Shown here: piece by piece, positions 40,647 to 52,600 of the stretch
How the letters are laid out: each line of letters begins with the position of its first letter
How positions within the stretch are numbered: position 1 is the stretch's first letter
Source of the DNA: Pseudomonas tolaasii NCPPB 2192
GTDB taxonomy: Bacteria; Pseudomonadota; Gammaproteobacteria; Pseudomonadales; Pseudomonadaceae
DNA length: 64,000 nt
Direction: 5' to 3'
Assembly: GCF_002813445.1 (NCBI RefSeq)
Contig: NZ_PHHD01000001.1
Span: 4,278,001 to 4,342,000, forward strand
Translations under genes and position numbers: made by a program
The notes under the pieces: generated by a model
Database searches by the model: none
What the model was told of the DNA's origin: nothing
The model's input: the letters and a program-made list of their open reading frames with translations, nothing else

Positions 40647-43600
40647 GTGGATAGAAGACTTGCGGCTGCCGGTATTTCTCGTATTTCCCCTCTGAACATG
40701 GCGATCCGTTTGGGCATCGTGGGGGTGCTGGTGGGGTTGGCGAGTCCAGAGGCACTGGCCACATGCTCGGCGGCCGGTTCAACCATCACCTGCTCCGGCG
40801 TACCGACCCTTCCACTGTTCCTCAACGATTACTCCAGCGCCACCAGCGGCCTCACCGTCAACGTGACCAATGGCGCGCAGATGAATGCGACGCTGGGCGG
40901 CAAAGTCATCAACCTCACCGGGGCCAACGTCAACCTCAACAACTCCGGGACGCTGGACCCGGCCCTCCTGGGGCTGGTGTCGATATTGAGTGGCGGTGCG
41001 TTTCTCGGCACGGGTGCCGCCGGTACCATCAATGTGGCGAACAATGTCACCGGGCTCATCCGCGGCACCGGCATGCTGCTCGGGCTTAACCTGACGAGCG
41101 TCGACGGCCTGGGTATCGGCGTCAACAATGCGGCGACGGGCACCACCACCATCATCAACGACGGCACCATTACTTCCACCGGGCTTTCCGTCGGCGGCAT
41201 CACGCTGGCCGATACGCCCGTGGTGGGTGTTTACGGTGGCTCGCAAGTCAACATGACCAACAGCAGCACCGGTACCATCAATGGGCGGGTGGCGTTCCAA
41301 AGCTCTGTGGCAGGCAACACCTTTACCAACGCCGGTTCCATCACCGGCGGCGTTTCGATGGGGGCGGGGAGTACCAACACCTTCAATGCGATTACCGGCT
41401 CAAGTGTCAACGTGGGGGATGGCGTGCAGATTTCCGTCGGCCTTGGCGGCTTGATCGGCATCAACCTGACCTTCGCACCGACCGGCACGATTGACGGCGG
41501 GGCGGCTGGCACCAACACGCTGGTCCTGCAAAACCCGCTCGGTGTCGGCGGCGGTACCACGGGCACCGGCACGGCATCGAGTGCCACTTACGTCAACTTC
41601 AACAACCTGACGATCAACAGCGGTACCTGGACCCTGCAAGGGCCATTGGTCAGCGGCAGCACGACGCTCAACGGCGGCGTAGCGCAATACAATGACAACC
41701 AGGCGTTCGGCAGCGGCGTGCTGACCTCCAATGGCGGGATCATCCAGGCCAGCAACGCCGGCTTGAACATTGGCAACCTGGTCACTCTGGGGGCCGGCGG
41801 CCTGACCGTTCAGGGCATTAATGGCACAACATTGTCCGGTGTCATTTCCGGAAGCGGTGGTTTGACCAAAATCGGCTCCGGCCAATTGGCGCTCGGTGCC
41901 GCCAACACCTATACCGGCACTACCACGCTCAACGGCGGCACGGTGCAGTTGGGTAACAACCAGGCCTTCAGTACCGGCGCGGTCACCATCGGCGGGGCAA
42001 CGACGTTAAGCGCGCCCGGAACGATCAACCTGGCCAACGCACTCAATCTCAACGCTACGTTAACGGCCAACAGCGCCGGCGCCCTGACGCTGGGAGGCGT
42101 GCTGACCGGCGCATCCAACCTCACCAAAACAGGTGCGGGCAGCCTGACCCTCAACGGCGTCAACACGGGTTACAGCGGCACCACCGGCCTGGGGGCCGGC
42201 ACGTTGGTGCTGGGCAATAACAGTGCCCTGGGCACCGGCGCCCTGAACGTGACGGGCGCTGCCAGCCTGGATGGCGGCGGGGCGTCAGCACTGAGCAATA
42301 ACGTGACCCTGACCAATACCCTGACCCTGACCGGCACCAACCCGCTGACCCTCAGCGGCGTGATGTCGGGGGCCGGCAGCCTGGTCAAAACCGGTGCAAG
42401 CCTGTTGACCCTGACCGGCAACAACACGCGTACAGGCACCACTTCACTCAATGGCGGTGGCCTGATCGTCGGCTCCGCATCGGCACTGGGCACCGGCGCA
42501 TTGAATGCCGCCGCCGGGACTTCGCTGGACGCCAGCACTGCCGTCAACCTGGCCAACGCCGTCAACCTGGCTGGCGCGCTGACCCTCGGCGGTTCACAGG
42601 CATTGGGCCTGGGAGGCGTGATTTCGGGCGTTGGCGGCCTGACCAAAAACGGTACGGCCACGTTGACGCTCAATGGTGCCAATACGTTCACCGGCAATAC
42701 CAACCTGAACGCGGGGACGTTGGTGCTCGGCAACAATACCGCGCTGGGTGTGGGCGGTACCTTGAACGCCGCTGCCGGGACCACGCTGGACACCACCGGC
42801 GCGCTGATCGTCAATAACGGCCTGAACCTGGCGGGCAATTTGAACCTTGTCGGTAGCCAGAACCTGGGGCTGGGCGGCGTCATCAGCGGCAGTGGCGGCC
42901 TGACCAAAAACGGCGCCTCGTCGCTGACACTGGGCGGCGCCAATACCTTCGCTGGCGGCACCCTTTTGAACAGCGGCACCTTGAACGCCGGCAATAACGC
43001 GGCCCTCGGCACCGGCGCGCTGAGCGTCACGGGCGCGGCAACCCTGGACAACAGCGGTGGCGTCAGCCTGGCCAATGCCATCAACCTCGGCGCCAACCTG
43101 ACCCTGGCCGGCGCGAACGGGCTGACGCTTGGCGGCGTAATCGACGGCGCAGCGGCGCTGATCAAGAACGGTGTAGCGGCCGTCACTCTCAACGGTGCCA
43201 ACACTTTCCTGGGCGGTACCACGCTGAATGCCGGCACGCTCACCCTGGGCAACGCAGCTGCGCTGGGCACGGGAGCCCTGACCGTGGCGGGCGCGGGCAC
43301 GTTGAACACCAACGCCAATCTTGCGATCAACAATGCGATTGCGCTGAATGCCAACCTGACGGCAGGCGGCGCGAACCCGCTGACGCTCGGGGGTGTCATC
43401 AGTGGCGCCGCCAATTTGATCAAAACCGGTGCTTCGACGCTCAACCTCAACGGCGCCAACACCTACACCGGCTCCACCGCACTGAACGCCGGTACGCTGC
43501 AAGTCGGCTCCAATACGGCGCTGGGCACGGGCGTGTTGAACGCGTCAAACGGTACCACGCTGGATGCCAGCATCGCCGCCAGCCTGGGCAATAACGTCAA

Positions 43601-46600
43601 CCTGGGCGGCAGCGTGACCCTGGGCGGCAGCAACGCGTTGACGCTGGGCGGCGTGGTGGCCGGTGTGGGCGGTCTGATCAAGAATGGCTCGGCCGATCTG
43701 GTGCTCAATGGCGCCAATACCTATTTTGGCAATACGGCGCTGAACGCGGGCAAGTTGGTGGTGGGGTCTGCCACGGCGTTGGGGTCGGGTGCATTGAACG
43801 CGGCAGCGGGAACGACCCTGGACGCCAATGCGAACGTCAGCCTGAACAACGCCGTCAACCTCGCCGGCAACCTGGGGGTTGGCGGCAGCGCAGACTTAAG
43901 CCTTACCGGTGCGATCAATGGCGCCGGCAGCCTGACCAAAAACGGCGCGGCCAACCTGATCCTCAGCGGCGCCAATAATTTCCTGGGCGGCACCACCCTC
44001 AACGCAGGCACCCTGACAGTGGGCAGCAACGCGGCCCTGGGCCTGGGCAACCTGACCATTGGCGGCGCCGCAATCCTCGACAGCAATGCCGCGGTGACGC
44101 TGGGCAATAACGTCAACCTCAACGCGGGCTTGAGTGTGGGAGGTACCAATGACCTGACCCTCGGCGGTGTGATCAGCGGCGCGGGTACCTTGACCAAAAA
44201 CGGGGTTGGCAACCTGACACTCAACGGCGTGAACACCTTCAGCGCCGGTACAACGCTCAATGCGGGCAGCCTGACCCTCGGTTCGGCAGGCGCACTCGGC
44301 AGCGGTGCCTTGAGCGTCGATGGCGCCGCTACGCTGGACAACAGTGCAGCCTTCACCCTGGGCAACACCATTGCGCTGAATGCCAACCTGACCCTCGCGG
44401 GCAATAACAACCTCAACCTTGGCGGTGTTGTGAGCGGCACCGGTGGCCTGATCAAAAATGGCCTGGGTGATTTGACCCTGAGCGGCAACAACACCTTCAC
44501 CGGGGCCGTCGATGTGCTCTCCGGCAGCGTCACGTTGGCCAGTGCCAATGCACTGGGTGGCAGTTCCGGCGCCAACGTCAGTGCCGGCGCTTCGCTGAAT
44601 CTGGGCGTCGATGCCAGCCTGGCGGGCCTGAGTGGCGCGGGTGGCGTGCAGTTGGGGGGCGGCACGAACCTCACCATCGGCGGGGTCAACACCACCAGCA
44701 CTTTTGACGGCGACCTCAACGGCGCAGGCGGTTTGATCAAGGTCGGTACCGGCACCCTCAACCTCACCGGCATCAATGGCCTGACCGGCAATACGGCAAT
44801 CAACGGCGGCACGCTGAACCTCAGCGGCTCGCTGGCCAGCAACCTGGTTAACGTCAATACCGGCGGCACCCTGACCGGCACCGGTTCGCTGTTGGGCGCA
44901 GTCAATGTCAACAGCGGCGGGCACCTGGCGCTGAGCAGCGGCAACACGCTGTCGGCCGGCAGTTTGACCCTCAATGCCGGTTCGAACATGGACGTGGCCC
45001 TGGGCGCACCGTCGACCACTTCCTTGCTGAATGTGGGCGGCAACGTCGCCCTGGCCGGTAACCTGAATGTCACCGATGCCGGCGGTTTTGGTGTCGGTGT
45101 GTATCGACTGATCAACTACACCGGGGCGCTCAGTGGTGGCCTCAACGTGGCCACGGCGCCAACCGGTTTTGGCCTGGGCGACCTGTTGGTCCAGACCTCG
45201 GTAGGCAACCAGGTCAACCTGGTGGTGTCTGCGCCGAACATCCGCTTCTGGGATGGCAGCAACACACTGCCTGACGGCATCGTCAATGGCGGTACGGGGA
45301 CCTGGACCGGCGTTGGCACCAACTGGACATCCGCCGATGGCAACACCAATCAAACGTGGGGCGGTGGTTTTGCGGTGTTCCAGGGCACGGCGGGCACGGT
45401 GACGGTAGATGGCGCGCAAGCCTTCACCGGGCTGCAATTCGTCACCGATGGCTACAACCTGGTCAATGGCACGGGCGGCGTGTTGACGGCGGTCAACAAT
45501 GGGGGCGGTGTCACGACAGTGCGCGTGGACCCGGGCGTCACCGGCACCCTTGGCGTGAATATCGACGGTACCGGGCTGATCAACAAAGTCGATGCTGGCA
45601 CCCTGGTGCTCGGTGGCAACAACACCTATAGCGGCGGTACCCAACTGGACGGCGGCACCCTGGTGGTGGGCAGCGATGCGGCGCTGGGCAGCGGTGCGCT
45701 GACGGCAGCTGCCGGTACGACGCTGGACAGCAATACCGCAGCAACGCTCACCAATGGCGTGACCCTCAACGGCAACCTGAACATCGGCGGCAGCAATGCA
45801 CTGGCCCTTAATGGCGCGATTGGCGGCGTGGGCGGCCTGATCAAAAACGGCGCGGCCAACCTCACCCTTGGCGGCAACAACACCTTCCTCGGCCCGGTGG
45901 CGTTGAACGCGGGCGGGCTGATCCTGGCGTCCAATTCGGCGCTCGGCAGTGGCGTGTTGAATGCGGCCAACGCTACGACGCTGGACGCCACGGCGGTGAC
46001 TACCGTCAGCAATGCCATCAACCTTGCCGGTAATCTGGGCATTGGCGGCACGGCCGACCTGACCCTGAGCGGCGCCATCAATGGGGCAGGCAGCCTGACC
46101 AAAAACGGCACGGCCAACCTGACCCTCAATGGCGCCAACGCCTTCCTCGGTGGCACGACGTTGAATGCCGGCAGCTTGACCATCGGCAACAACGCAGCAC
46201 TGGGGCTGGGCAATTTGACCGTCGGCGGGGCGGCGAGCCTGGACAACAGCGCGGCGCTGACGGTCGGCAACGGCGTCATCCTGAACGCCAGCCTGACGGC
46301 GGCGGGCAACAATGACCTGACGCTGGGCGGCCTGATCAGCGGCACCGGCGCGCTGGTCAAAAACGGCGCGGCCGACCTGACGCTCAATGGCATCAATACC
46401 TTCCAGGGCGGCACCACACTCAATGCGGGCACCCTGACCTTGGGCACCGCAGCCGCGCTGGGCACTGGCGCGTTGACGGTCGGCGGCGCGGCGACGCTGA
46501 ACAACAGTACACCGCTGGTATTGGCCAATGCAGTCAACGCCAATGCCAACCTGACCGTGGGCGGCCTCAACAATAATCTGACACTGGCAGGCGTGCTGTC

Positions 46601-49600
46601 CGGCGCCGCAAGCCTGATCAAAACCGGTACCGCAGACCTGGCCCTGACCGGCAACAACACCTTCAGCGGCGTGTTCGATGTGCAATCCGGCAGCCTCACC
46701 ACCCTGGGCAACGGCGCGCTGGGCGTTGGCGCCGGGGTCAACCTGGCGAACGGTGCAGCCCTGAACCTGGGCGGCTCGGCCAGCCTGGGGGTGCTCACCG
46801 GCAGCGGGCTGGCGACAATCGGTACCGGCAGCACCTTGAGCGTGGGCGGCAATAACCTCGACAGCACCTTCGGCGGCGTGCTGGCCGGCCTTGGCAACTT
46901 TGCCAAAGACGGCAACGGCGCCTTGACCCTGACCGGCATCAGCCTGTTGACCGGCAACACACAAGTCAACGCGGGCAGCCTGCTGGTCAATGGCTCGCTG
47001 GCCAGCGGCACTGTCGCAGTCGGCAGCGGTGCCACGCTCGGCGGCACCGGCGCGGTGCTGGGCAATGTGACGATCGCGGATGGCGGCCATCTGGCCGTCA
47101 ACTCCGGCAATACCCTGAGCGTCGGCTCGCTGGTGCTCAATGCCAATTCCAACCTGGACGCGGGCCTCGGCGCACCTTCCACAGGCGGTACCGCATTGAT
47201 CAACGTGGGCGGCAACCTGACTCTGGACGGCACTCTGAACATCAGCGATATCGGCGGCTTCGGCGCCGGCATCTATCGGCTGATCGACTACACCGGTGGC
47301 CTGACCAACAATGGCCTGCAATTGGGCAGCCTGCCGGTGAACATCCCGGCGGCCGACCTTGACCTGCAAACCGCCATCGGCAACCAGGTCAACCTGCTGG
47401 TCAACGGCAACACCAATATTCAGTTCTGGGACGGCAGCCAGACCACCGGCAATGGCGCCATCGACGGCGGCAACGGTACCTGGACAACCGGCAGCACCAA
47501 CTGGACCGGTGTAAACGGTGCGTTCAATGCGGCCTGGGTACCCAACAGCTTTGCGATCTTCCAGGGCACGGCGGGCACCGTCACCGTGGACGGCGCGCAA
47601 GCCATCACCGGCCTGCAGTTCGTCACCGACGGCTATAACGTGGCGGGCGGAACGGCGGGGGCCTTGACCCTGTTCAACGGTACCGGCGGCAACACCGCCG
47701 TGCGGGTCGATCCCAACGTCACTGCCACACTGGGCGTATCCCTCAATGGCGGCGGCACCCTGGCCAAACTCGATGCCGGTACGCTGGTGCTCAACGGGGT
47801 CAACACCTACACCGGCGGTACCGCGCTCAATGGCGGGACGCTGGTGGTCGGCAATGACAGTGCGTTGGGCAGCGGTGTATTGACCACTGCCAACGGCACT
47901 ACCCTGGACAGCAACGCTGCGGTGAGCCTGGCCAACGGGGTGAACGTCAACGGTGCGCTGACGATCGGCGGCACCAACGCGCTGACCCTGGCAGGCACCG
48001 TGGCAGGCGCCGGCAGCCTGATCAAAAACGGCATCGCCAACCTGACCCTGAATGGCAACAACACCTACACCGGGCCGACGGCATTGAACGCTGGCGGGCT
48101 GATTGTGGGCACCAGCACCGCGCTGGGTGCAGGTGCGCTGAACGCCGCCGCCGGTACCACCCTCGACAACACTGCACCCGTGACCCTGGCCAACACGTTG
48201 AACCTGGCGGGCAACCTGGGGATTCTCGGCACCGCCGACCTGACCCTCAATGGCCTGGTCAACGGCGTCGGCAGCCTGACCAAGAGCGGGGCGGGCAACC
48301 TGACGCTCAACGGTGCGAATGGTTACCTGGGCGGCACCCAGTTGAATGCAGGTGCCTTGACGCTGGGTAACGCCGCCGCCCTGGGCAGCGGCAACCTGAC
48401 CGTCAATGGTGCTGCAACGCTGGACACCGGCAGCGCCGTGGCCCTGGCCAATAACGCCACCCTGAATGCGGCACTGACTGTGGGCGGCACCCACGACCTG
48501 AGCCTGAACGGCGTGGTGGATGGAACAGGCTCGCTAATCAAGAACGGCAACGCCAACCTGACGCTCAATGGTGCCAACACCTACAGCGGCGGCAGCACCC
48601 TCAATGCCGGCACCCTGACCGTCGGCAATGCCGCGGGCCTGGGCTCGGGCGCCTTGACCGTCGCGGGGGCGGGTACGCTGGACAACAGCGTGCCGCTGGT
48701 ACTGGCCAACGCCGTCAATCTCAATGCTGATCTGACCCTGGCCGGCAACAACAACCTGACCCTCGCCGGTGTACTGGCCGGCAACGCGGCGTTGATCAAA
48801 AACGGTGCGGCAGACCTGCTGCTCACTGGCAACAACACCTTCACCGGGCCATTGAACGTAGCAGGCGGCAGCCTCACCACCGTGGGTAACGGCGCACTGG
48901 GCAACACGTCGGGCGTCACCGTGGGCACAGGCGCCAGCCTGAACCTGGGTGGCAATGCCAGTCTCAATACGCTGGCCGGCAACGGCGTGGTTCAAGTGGC
49001 GGGCGGCAACACACTGGCCGTAGGTGGCAGCAACCTGAACAACACCTTCGCGGGAGCATTGAACGGCGCGGGCAACCTGGATAAAAACGGCACGGGCACC
49101 CTCAATCTGAGCGGGGTGAACGGCATCACCGGCGCGGCCAACGTCAATGGCGGCACCTTGAATGTCGGCGGTTCGCTGGCCAGCGGCACGGTGGCGGTCA
49201 ACAACGGCGGGACGCTGACCGGTGCCGGTTCTGTGGCCGGCGCTGTCACCGTGGCCGACGGTGGTCATATCGGCCTGAGCTCCGGCAGCACCTTGTCGGT
49301 AGGCTCACTGGTACTCGGCGCCAACGCCAACCTGGACGTGGGCCTTGGCACTCCCGTGGTCGGCGGTGGCAGCGGGCTGCTGAATGTGGGCGGCAACCTG
49401 ACCCTGGACGGCAACCTCAACGTCACCGATATCGGCGGATTTGGCAGCGGCGTCTACAACATCATCAACTACACCGGGGCGCTGACTGACAATGGCCTGA
49501 CCCTCGGCACCTTGCCGGGCAGTGTGATCCCGGGCGACCTGCAAGTGCAGACCGCTATCTCCAACAAGGTCAACCTGCTGGTCACTGCACCCAACACCAC

Positions 49601-52600
49601 TGTGCAGTTCTGGGACGGCGGCAGCCTGATCGGCAACGGCGCCATTGAAGGCGGCAACGGCACCTGGGGCAGCGGGCTGACCAACTGGACCAACGTCGAC
49701 GGCACGCTCAACCAGAACTGGAACAACAGTTTCGCGGTGTTCCAGGGCGCGGCGGGCAACGTGAGTGTGGACGGCACGCAAAACATCACGGGCATGCAGT
49801 TCGTCACCGACGGCTACAACCTGGCCTCCGGCACGGCAGGTGTACTCAACCTGGTGAACGGTGGCACCGGCAATACGGCGGTTCGCGTTGATCCGAATGC
49901 CACCGCCACCCTCGGCGTCACCCTGGCCGGCGCCGGTACATTGGCCAAGCTCGACACCGGTACGCTGGTACTCAACGGCACCAATACCTACACCGGCGGT
50001 ACGGCGCTCAACGGCGGCACATTGGTGGTCGGCAATAACAGTGCACTCGGTACAGGCGCGCTCACCGCCGCCGATGGCACCACGCTGGACAGCAACGTCG
50101 CCGTAACCCTGGGCAACGCTGCGGTCCTCAATGGCGCCCTGGCGATTGGCGGCAGCAATGCGCTGACCCTCAATGGTGACATCAGCGGGGCAGGCAGCCT
50201 GCTGAAAAAAGGCGCGGCAACCCTGACCCTCAATGGCGCCAATACCTACACCGGCGGCACCGGCTTGAATGCCGGCCAGCTGGTGCTCGGCAACAATGCG
50301 GCGCTCGGCACCGGCGCACTGACGGTCGGCGGCGCTGCGCAACTGGACGGCAGCACAAATCTGCAACTGGCCAATGCCATTGCTCTGGGCGGCCCGCTGA
50401 CGCTGGGCGGCAGCAATGACCTGGCCCTCAACGGCGTCGTCAGCGGCAGTGGCAGCCTGGTCAAAAACGGCAACGGCGCGCTGTTGCTGACCGGCGCCAA
50501 TACCTACACCGGCGGTACTACCCTGAACGGCGGCACCACCACCGGTTCCGCCAATAGCTTGCAAGGGGCGATTGCCAACAATGCGGCCCTGACCTTCGAG
50601 CAAGCCACTGACGGCACCTATACCGGCAACCTCACCGGCGCCGGTGTGCTGAACAAAACCGGCACCGGCGCCTTGCTGCTGACCGGCAACAACACGTTCA
50701 CCGGCAACACCCACGTCAATGCCGGCAGCCTGCTCGTCAACGGCACCTTGAACAGCGGCGCGGTACAGGTCGCCAGCGGCGCAACCCTCGGCGGCAGCGG
50801 TACCCTGGGTGGCGCGGTGAGCATGGCCGACGGTTCGATCCTCAAGGCGGGAGCAGCCACGCCGCTGTCGGTGGGTTCGCTGGCGTTGTCTTCGGGTACC
50901 AACCTGAACTTCGCCCTGGGCGCACCGGGTGCGTCCACGACCGCAGTGAACGTGGCGGGTAACCTGACGCTGGATGGCACGCTTAACGTCACCGATGCGG
51001 GCGGTTTCGGTATCGGCGTGTACCAACTGTTCCGCTACGGCGGCGCTTTGACCGACAACGGCCTGACCCTGGGCTCACTGCCTACAGGCTTTGGCAATCT
51101 GTCCCTGCAAACCTCGCTGGCCAATCAACTGAACCTGTTGGTGCAAACCACGCCTGGGCAAATCCAGTTCTGGAACGGCGGCACCACCAACCCGGATGGC
51201 ACCATCACGGGCGGCAGCGGCACCTGGGGCCCCGGCACCAACTGGACCGACCCGACCGGCACCCAAGGCCAGGCGTCGACCAACCAGTTCGCCGTGTTTG
51301 GCGGGCAGGGCGGCACCGTTACCGTTGTCGGCAACCAGGGCTTCACCGGCCTGCAGTTCCTTGATGCTGGCTACACCCTCACGGCAGGCGCCGGCGGTAC
51401 GCTGTCGCCAACCGGCACGGCGGTGGTGCGGGTCAACTCGGGTGTGACCACTGAAGTGTCGGCACCGATCGTCGGTACCGGCGCCATCAACAAACTCGAT
51501 GCGGGCACCTTGCTGCTGACCGGCGCCAACACCTACACCGGTGGCACCACGGTGAGCGGCGGTACGCTGGCGGGTAACACCACCAGCCTGCGCGGTTCGA
51601 TCCTCAACAATGCACGCTTGCTGTTCGTGCAGGCCAACAACGGCCAGTTCAACGGCAACCTGACCGGCACCGGAACCATCGTCAAACAAGGCGCTGGCGC
51701 ACTGTTGCTGACCGGCAACCAGTCATTCAGCGGCACCGTGGCGGTGGATCAGGGCGTGTTGCAAGTGGGCAACGCCGCCAACCCCGGTACTGTCCTGGGC
51801 GGGCAGGTGACGGTTGCCAGCGGCGCCGGCCTGACCGGTAACGGCAGTGTCGGCTCCATCGTCAACCACGGTGCGGTCACGCCTGACAACGGCAAGCTGA
51901 CGGTGGCCGGTAACTTCACCAACGCCAGCGACGGCGCGCTGAACCTGGTGATCACCCCGTCGGTTGCCAGCTCCCTGGCGGTGGGCGGCACCGCCAACCT
52001 GGGCGGCACCTTGAACGTGGTCAACCTGGCACCCTATGCCGGCCCGACCACCTACACCCTGCTGACGGCCGGCGTGGTCAACGGCACGTTCAACACCACC
52101 AACCTGGAGAACCTGGCATTCCTCAATACCTCGCTCAATTACAGCCCGACGCAAGTGGCGCTGGCGGTGAGCCGTAACAACGTCAGCTACGCCAGCGTGG
52201 CCGCCACTCGCAACCAACGCGCGGTTGCAGCTGCGTTGGGCAGCGGTGCGGCGGTTGGCGGTACGGATGTGCAGAATGCACTGCTCAATTCCGACGCGGC
52301 CGGAGCACGTGCGGCTTTCGACAGCCTGTCCGGTGAGATCCACGCCAGCACCGCCAGTGCGATGCTGGAAGACTCGCGTTACATCCGTGATGCGGTCAAC
52401 GAGCGTCTGCGCCAACCCGGCTGCTACCGCGAGGACGACCCGCGCAACAGCCTGGCGCCGAGCGAAAACCGCTTGAGCAGTGCCGGTTGCCACGGCGAGA
52501 TGGTTGGCTGGATGCGCGTGCTGGGTACTTGGGGGCACATGGGCGGCGACAGCAACACCGCCAAGCTGGACCGCAACCTCGGCGGTTTCCTGCTCGGTAC

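Noticed and set aside
45240..51700. Regular repeats as a CRISPR array or satellite
   Set aside because: The repeats keep the reading frame of the autotransporter and have no spacer-like alternation.
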